A stretch of DNA of 7,138 bases from contig CAYUVF010000098.1 in assembly GCA_964448045.1 (NCBI GenBank), positions 1 through 7,138 of the forward strand, read 5' to 3'. Each line of letters starts with the position of its first letter. Within the stretch, counting starts at the first letter, position 1. A program made the position numbers and the translations under genes. The notes under the pieces were generated by a model that saw nothing but the letters and a program-made list of their open reading frames with translations, did no database searches and was not told the DNA's origin. This document shows, in pieces, positions 1-4,239 of this stretch. Origin of the DNA: CAYUVF01 sp964448045. GTDB taxonomy: Bacteria > Bacteroidota > Rhodothermia > Rhodothermales > Salinibacteraceae.

Positions 1-304
1 AAAAGGGCTTGGCCGGTCAGAAAATGGCCTGATGCCCGTGGTCGCTCCACTGAAATTTATCAAACTCGCTCGCGGGACTCGCTCAGACAAGATAAATTTC
101 GGTCGTTTCGCGCCCGTGGGCATCCGGGCGGCCATTTTCTGAAGGGCCACTGGTCGACTGTCGGAGCAATCTGCGATTTCGGAGTGGAGCGTCTCCTTCG
201 AAGCAACAACTTCACACTGTTGGGATCAAGCCAAGGGGACCCCGAGAAGGAATCGCGTGATGGATCGGCAGAGAGATGTTCACCACCTTTTCGGAGAAAC
301 GGTA
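1..304. other. Gene-free left end, downstream of moeA
   Basis: I see no convincing gene here. The open frames overlapping it are rich in Arg, Ser and Pro and resemble no family I know. The left half is taken up by the inverted repeat at 11-148. Bases 149-304, immediately downstream of moeA, contain only short weak stems (for example GGAG-CGT-CTCC at 186-196) and no hairpin followed by a T-run on the - strand, so no factor-independent terminator for moeA is visible. Any gene to the left would have to end before position 1. Confidence 0.6.
11..148. repeat. Large imperfect inverted repeat (MITE-like or intergenic palindrome)
   Basis: The two arms, about 11-61 and 91-148, are reverse complements over three blocks. 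Bases 17-29 match 130-142 (13 of 13), 31-37 match 118-124 (7 of 7), and 52-61 match 91-100 (10 of 10). The outer ends (GGCC at 11-14 and 145-148) also pair. Between the blocks the arms differ in length and sequence. The central 29 bases (62-90) hold ACTCGCTC twice, at 64-71 and 77-84. No coding sequence lies inside and no clear target-site duplication is seen. It could be a small non-autonomous mobile element, a REP-like intergenic repeat, or a structured 3' end shared by converging transcripts. The symmetry is seen directly; the mobile-element reading is inference. Confidence 0.7.
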
Positions 305-1525
305 TTACGTATTCCCGCATCCGGCCGTCAGCCACTCAATCTGCACGCGATCGCCGGGCTGCGGATCGACGACGTCTTCCGGAAGATGAATGAGGCAGTT
401 CGCGCGGTGAAGGGACGACAAAATGCCTGCGCCCTGCGGGCCGGCGGAGTGCACCTCCAGGCAGCCCTCGTCGTTGGGCTGAGCCCGGCCGCGGGTAAAG
501 TAGTGATAGCCGGCCTTGACGCGCAGCGGTTCGGTAAGGGTAGCCGCGTGTAGCGGTCGTTGCACGACGGAGCGGCCCAGCATCCGGGCGAGGGCCGGGC
601 GCACGTAGGCCTCGAAGCACACGGCGGCCGCGACGGGATTGCCCGGCAGGCCGAAAACGAGTGTGTCGTCCAGCAGCCCAAAGCCAAACGGCTTGCCCGG
701 ACGCTGCCGCACCTTCCAGAACAGCCAGCGCGCGCCCATCGTCTCCAGCACGTCGCGCACGAGGTCGTCTTCGCCGACCGACATGCCGCCGGTGAGCAGG
801 AGCGCATCGGCCGATCGGGCCGTTTCGAGCACGTCCTGCAGGGCCGCTTCGTCATCTCCGGCGTGCTCGGTGCGGGCCGTGGCGCCGGCTGTGTGGAGCA
901 GTTGCGCGAGCAGCGGTCCGTTCGAGTTGCGAATCTGGCCCGGTCCGGGCGCGGCGTTCGGGGGCACCAGTTCGTCGCCAGTGGCCAGCACCACAACGCG
1001 CGGCTGGCACCGTACGGTAACTTGGGTGTGCCCGAGCGAAGCCATCACTCCCACAGCCGACGGAGTGACGACCGTGCCGGCGTCGATGATCGTCTGACCG
1101 GCGGCCATGTCTTCTCCGGCGGGACGGATGTTTTGCCCGGCCGTCGCATCGGTGTCGAACCGAACTGTATCGCCGGTGCGCTCGGTGCGCTCGACCCGGA
1201 TGACGGCGTCTGCCCCCTCCGGCACGGCGCCGCCCGTCGTGATGGGCGCACACGTCCCCGGCGGAAGCGGTGTCTCCGGCGCCGCACCGGCAGCAACCTC
1301 GAACGCAATTGGCAGGCGTGTGGGCGGGGTCTCGACGTCGCGCGCGTGCACGGCGTATCCGTCCATGGCCGAGTTGTCGAACGGCGGCACGGGCTCTTTG
1401 CTCACGACCGGCGCGGCCAGCGTGCGGCCTCTGCTTGCTTCGTACGAGATCTGCTCGTCCGGCTGGAGCGACGCGTGATCGAGCACCGTCGAGCGAGCGT
1501 CGTCTACCGATACGAAGGTCTTCAT
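305..1525 (-). CDS. moeA: Molybdopterin molybdenumtransferase MoeA
   Basis: This 406-residue cytoplasmic enzyme inserts molybdate into adenylylated molybdopterin, the last step to Mo-molybdopterin. Family motifs appear in order: FDNSAMDGYAV (49-59), ITTGGAVPEGADAVI (95-109), ATGDELVPP (181-189), TGGMSVGEDD (245-254), RPGKPFGFG (275-283) and GLPGNPVAA (292-300). The C-terminal beta domain follows and the protein ends near residue 406, a normal length for MoeA. The frame stays open to an ATG at 1657, but the extra 44 residues look non-coding and the conserved N-terminus (MKTFVSVDDAR) begins at 1525, so I chose that start. No good Shine-Dalgarno sequence precedes it. It is transcribed away from the arr operon, whose catalytic subunit needs this cofactor. 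All key motifs are intact. The family assignment is very secure; a dedicated role in serving the arr operon is inferred. Confidence 0.95.
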   Translation of the reverse strand: MKTFVSVDDARSTVLDHASLQPDEQISYEASRGRTLAAPVVSKEPVPPFDNSAMDGYAVHARDVETPPTRLPIAFEVAAGAAPETPLPPGTCAPITTGGAVPEGADAVIRVERTERTGDTVRFDTDATAGQNIRPAGEDMAAGQTIIDAGTVVTPSAVGVMASLGHTQVTVRCQPRVVVLATGDELVPPNAAPGPGQIRNSNGPLLAQLLHTAGATARTEHAGDDEAALQDVLETARSADALLLTGGMSVGEDDLVRDVLETMGARWLFWKVRQRPGKPFGFGLLDDTLVFGLPGNPVAAAVCFEAYVRPALARMLGRSVVQRPLHAATLTEPLRVKAGYHYFTRGRAQPNDEGCLEVHSAGPQGAGILSSLHRANCLIHLPEDVVDPQPGDRVQIEWLTAGCGNT

Positions 1526-1567
1526 TGCTGTCTGGGAGAACGTGCTGTAGAGAGAAGAAACCGATAG

Positions 1568-1582
1568 CGGGAGCTGCTCCCG
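1568..1582 (-). promoter_or_regulatory. Short perfect hairpin in the probable moeA leader
   Basis: CGGGAGC and GCTCCCG are separated by a single T, giving at least a 6-bp GC-rich stem. It lies 43 bases or more upstream of the moeA start on the - strand. It could be a leader hairpin in the moeA mRNA or a dyad for a DNA-binding protein. No T-run follows on either strand, so it is not a standard terminator. Confidence 0.3.
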
Positions 1583-1672
1583 GCGAGGGGTCGTTTTGTT
1601 TCGCTTCGTTCCCTCGCTCGCAGCCCCGAGGTCCGAAAAACTGTACTTGTACGCCACGCCCCGAGTTCGTGT

Positions 1673-1684
1673 GGGGAATTCCCC
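1673..1684. promoter_or_regulatory. 12-bp perfect palindrome, candidate operator
   Basis: GGGGAATTCCCC is a perfect 12-bp palindrome with no spacer, near the middle of the divergent intergenic region. A homodimeric regulator could bind it. I cannot link it to a known regulator family. Confidence 0.25.
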
Positions 1685-1894
1685 TACTTTGTGCCGATGG
1701 ATTTCCTTACAGGGGCACTCAAGCCAGCCCCTTTTCTGGGAATCCGTTTTATCGATATTGTTCGATTAGCCTCTAATGAGGGCTCCACGGGATTCTTCAT
1801 CATCGTCTCTGTTATCATGCCGACGCTTCAGGGAGTCAACCCCTCCGATGGGCTGCACGACCGGCTCGATCTGACGCCGGCCTCATGAACTCTA

Positions 1895-1923
1895 TTGATC
1901 GCGTTCTGCCTACTTCTTAATAT
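1895..1923 (+). promoter_or_regulatory. Possible sigma70-type promoter of the arr operon
   Basis: TTGATC at 1895-1900 (TTGA matches the -35 consensus) is followed after 17 bases by TAATAT at 1918-1923, a 4-of-6 match to TATAAT. The following bases are AT-rich (TATATAG). Transcription would begin near 1930. That leaves almost no leader for an ATG at 1933 but a normal one for the ATG at 1963. The CCGGC-N10-GCCGG dyad (1861-1880) lies just upstream of the -35 box, where an activator could bind. The match is modest and a Bacteroidota-type promoter need not follow this consensus. Confidence 0.3.
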
Positions 1924-1953
1924 ATAGTTACTATGAAACCCATGAAAGCCACA

Positions 1954-1960
1954 GGGGGAG
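1954..1960 (+). promoter_or_regulatory. Purine-rich ribosome binding site before arrC
   Basis: GGGGGAG lies just before the ATG at 1963 and well inside the frame that opens at 1933. The spacing to the ATG is short. It is the only clear Shine-Dalgarno-like stretch at any start in the window and favours 1963 over 1933 as the arrC start. Confidence 0.4.
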
Positions 1961-1962
1961 AG

Positions 1963-3129
1963 ATGAAAGGAAGAAACTACGGCATCGATCGTCCGGCGTT
2001 GATGTGGGCACTCGGTGTTGTGGGGGCCGTGTTGTTATTGATCGGCAGTTACGGCGTCTATTCCGTTCTCGTTCACGGCGACCTGGGGGCCTTGTCAACT
2101 CACGTTCCGTGGGGCTTGTGGGTTGGATTGTACGCTTATCTCGTGGTGCTCGACGCCGGAGTGGTCCTTTCATACTACGTACTTCGCTACGGAGTACAAA
2201 TTGACGGCTTGGATGAACTGGGGCCGCTGGTTCTGCTCACGGCCTTCGTGGCATTATCCGGAGCCCTCACGTCGATTTTCCACGATCTCGGCCAACCGCA
2301 TCGCATCTGGCGCACACTTCTGACGCCCGATTTCGGGTCGTCCATGGCGTGGATGATCTGGTTGCACAGCCTTTACATGCTCGTATTGATTGGGGCTTTA
2401 TGGGCTTTCCGTGTTGGGCGGACCTCGATTGCGAACTCGATGGCCTTTGTGATTGTCCCCCTTGCCTTCGCACGCCTTGGGGTGATTGGGACGCTGTTCG
2501 GAGGCGCCTCGGCGGGGCAGTTCTGGGGAAACGTGTTGTTGCCGGTGATCTGGCTGATTTCAGCGATCGTGCTCGGGGCGGGGGTCGTTCTGTTGCTGCA
2601 CCTCCTGTTTTCCCCCCACTCCGGAACCGAAAAGTATATGGACACCGCCGACCGGCTGGGTCGGTGGTTTTTGACCTGCATATTGGTTGGCGTTTTTGTC
2701 CCCATATCCGCGTCGGCCATGTTGTTCTACCGAGGAGAGCCCTCCACAGCGTACATCGTAAGTGAGATTTTATTTGGGCAGTATTCGTGGACGATATGGC
2801 TCTTTCACGGATTCCTGGGGACGGCCGTCCCCGTCGTGTTGCTGTTCTATCAGCAGCAGGTTGAGGACCCGGTAAAGCGGACCTGGAGCCTGGGAATCGC
2901 CGCCGTACTGATGATTCTCAACTTCATCATGATTCCCCTCAATATCGTAATCCCGGGGTTTGTTCTCGACTTTGATCAGTACCTAAACGAAGTCGTTATC
3001 ACCGAATACTTTCCAGGGATGATCGAGTGGCTCGTAGTGGCATTCGTCGCTGGATTGATGCTGCTGATTTTTGCGATCGGGCATCGATTGGTGTACAGCC
3101 CCTTTTTCCGGAAGCAATTGGAGACGTGA
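1963..3129 (+). CDS. arrC: NrfD/PsrC-type membrane subunit of the reductase (ArrC-like)
   Basis: This 388-residue integral membrane protein would be the quinol-oxidising anchor of the complex, handing electrons to ArrB. I count about ten hydrophobic helices, roughly at residues 12-38, 47-74, 87-108, 128-149, 155-180, 190-216, 233-256, 275-297, 308-333 and 352-378. The second begins with HVPWGLWVG, which resembles the conserved W-G motif of NrfD proteins. There is no CxxCH haem motif and no signal peptide. Ten helices exceed the eight of PsrC and DmsC. The frame also opens at 1933, adding MKPMKATGGE; I prefer 1963 because GGGGGAG precedes it and the likely promoter leaves no leader for 1933. 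The gene leads the operon, 37 bases ahead of arrB. NrfD membership is near certain. The Arr label rests on the catalytic subunit next door, since NrfD anchors of polysulfide, tetrathionate and arsenate reductases look alike. Confidence 0.85.
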   Translation: MKGRNYGIDRPALMWALGVVGAVLLLIGSYGVYSVLVHGDLGALSTHVPWGLWVGLYAYLVVLDAGVVLSYYVLRYGVQIDGLDELGPLVLLTAFVALSGALTSIFHDLGQPHRIWRTLLTPDFGSSMAWMIWLHSLYMLVLIGALWAFRVGRTSIANSMAFVIVPLAFARLGVIGTLFGGASAGQFWGNVLLPVIWLISAIVLGAGVVLLLHLLFSPHSGTEKYMDTADRLGRWFLTCILVGVFVPISASAMLFYRGEPSTAYIVSEILFGQYSWTIWLFHGFLGTAVPVVLLFYQQQVEDPVKRTWSLGIAAVLMILNFIMIPLNIVIPGFVLDFDQYLNEVVITEYFPGMIEWLVVAFVAGLMLLIFAIGHRLVYSPFFRKQLET

Positions 3130-3166
3130 GTGAAGCGATAGACAAAGAAAACCAGCGCTTATCCCC

Positions 3167-4180
3167 ATGAGCAATCAATCGCAAAATGCCATGAGTGATC
3201 AACCAGAAAACGGCGGACACGCAATCGATGAATCCGGACAGGAAAACGAAGGAGACATCGCCCGTCGGGAGTTCTTCAAGCGATTGGGGATGGGTGGAGC
3301 GGCCGTCGGGGCAGGAATGGTGGCGGCCGGGTATGCGGGTACCCCCGAGCGGGACCCCGAGTTGAAGCACCTCGAAGGAAAAAAGATGGCGATGGTGATC
3401 GACCTTCAGCGCTGTACGGGCTGTGGAGGCTGCGACCTGGCCTGCAAGACGGAAAATAACCTGGACAAAAACCACTTCTTTTCTCACCACAAGACCCGTA
3501 CGGTGGGAGAGTTTCCCGATACGCGCTGGGAATACATCCCCATGCTCTGCAACCACTGTGAGAAAGCTCCCTGTGAGAAGGGATGTCCGACTTCGGCGCT
3601 GTACCGGGAGTACGGGGATATCGTCGCCCACGACCCCGAGCGGTGCATTGGTTGTAAGGCGTGCATCGCCAATTGCCCGTACGATGAGATTACCGCGCAC
3701 TTCGACGAGCCTCACAAAGAGTGGTGGGAGAATAACGAACCGATGATTCCCGAGGGCACCAGTTCGGGGAAAGAAGTCGTTGAGGAAGCGAGCGGCAATA
3801 AGATTCCCTACTACAACGCCGAGCGAGAGAAATTCGGGTCCGGAAACCGGTACAAGGGCGTCATCGAGAAATGTGACTTTTGCCTGCACCGTCTCAAGGA
3901 GAAGAAGCTGCCCGCCTGCGTGGATCAGTGTCCTACGAACGCCCGGATTTTTGGAGACCTGAACGATCCAGACAGCGAAGTCCGTCAATTACTCAGCCAG
4001 TACGGGTACGAGCGCCGGCTGGAGCACCGAGGGACCGAACCGAAGGTGTTTTACATCCGAGATTTCAATGGGGGCAGCTACGAGTCAACCAAGGGATCTA
4101 TCGTCGTTGCGTCGGACGAACTGGAACCCGAACACCTCACCGAGGCCGGGCTCGATGAGACGCCTGTTACCTTGTCCTAA
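3167..4180 (+). CDS. arrB: Four-cluster [4Fe-4S] ferredoxin subunit with Tat-like leader (ArrB-like)
   Basis: This 337-residue electron-transfer subunit should link ArrC to ArrA. It has exactly sixteen cysteines in four sets: 83/86/89/93, 128/131/136/140, 160/163/166/170 and 236/239/251/255, enough for four [4Fe-4S] clusters as in the DmsB/PsrB/TtrB/ArrB family. The stretches CKTENN, YIPMLCNHCEKAPC, EPHKEWW and PACVDQCP recall ArrB and TtrB. Residues 171-235 form a long insert between the third and fourth sets. The protein is longer than ArrB as I recall it (about 230-240 residues), mainly because of some 70 extra N-terminal residues: an acidic polar stretch (1-30), then RREFFKRLG (33-41) and a Gly/Ala-rich hydrophobic segment (42-58) that looks like a Tat signal or anchor. 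The second in-frame ATG at 3191 would also keep the RR motif, and neither start has a good ribosome binding site. It sits 37 bases after arrC and 59 before arrA. The ferredoxin role is certain; the arsenate link is inferred. Confidence 0.87.
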   Translation: MSNQSQNAMSDQPENGGHAIDESGQENEGDIARREFFKRLGMGGAAVGAGMVAAGYAGTPERDPELKHLEGKKMAMVIDLQRCTGCGGCDLACKTENNLDKNHFFSHHKTRTVGEFPDTRWEYIPMLCNHCEKAPCEKGCPTSALYREYGDIVAHDPERCIGCKACIANCPYDEITAHFDEPHKEWWENNEPMIPEGTSSGKEVVEEASGNKIPYYNAEREKFGSGNRYKGVIEKCDFCLHRLKEKKLPACVDQCPTNARIFGDLNDPDSEVRQLLSQYGYERRLEHRGTEPKVFYIRDFNGGSYESTKGSIVVASDELEPEHLTEAGLDETPVTLS

Positions 4181-4239
4181 GCGTCCGTGGTTACGATCCC
4201 CATACTGTACTTCCTCAGCACCCGAGCAACACGTCAGCT

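Larger units (their letters stand above)
1526..1932. other. Divergent intergenic region between moeA and the arr operon
   Basis: This stretch must hold the promoters of both moeA and the arr operon. It contains no credible gene: the 65-residue frame at 1691-1888 resembles no family I know and has no ribosome binding site. Several symmetric elements are visible: CGGGAGC-T-GCTCCCG (1568-1582), the perfect palindrome GGGGAATTCCCC (1673-1684), GGGGC-N10-GCCCC followed by TTTT (1712-1735), ATCGA-N6-TCGAT (1751-1766), ATTAG-N3-CTAAT (1765-1777) and CCGGC-N10-GCCGG (1861-1880). I do not recognise a named operator among them, nor a Moco riboswitch or a tRNA. Confidence 0.6.

Noticed and set aside
560..1567. 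335-residue open frame on the + strand opposite moeA
   Set aside because: It is the antisense shadow of moeA. The product is rich in Arg, Gly and His, with no family motifs, while the - strand frame has every MoeA motif.
1526..1657. 44-residue N-terminal extension of moeA to an upstream ATG
   Set aside because: The extra residues look like translated leader DNA and MoeA proteins normally start near MKTFVSVDDA. The ATG at 1525 gives the usual length.
1712..1735. GGGGC-N10-GCCCC followed by TTTT, a possible terminator on the + strand
   Set aside because: A five-base stem with a ten-base loop and only four T residues is weak, and no + strand gene lies upstream for it to terminate.
1691..1888. 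65-residue open frame in the divergent intergenic region
   Set aside because: No ribosome binding site, no family resemblance, and it runs over the candidate regulatory dyads. It is probably chance.
2999..3988. 329-residue open frame on the - strand opposite arrB
   Set aside because: The + strand encodes sixteen ordered cysteines of a four-cluster ferredoxin; the antisense frame shows no recognisable domain.
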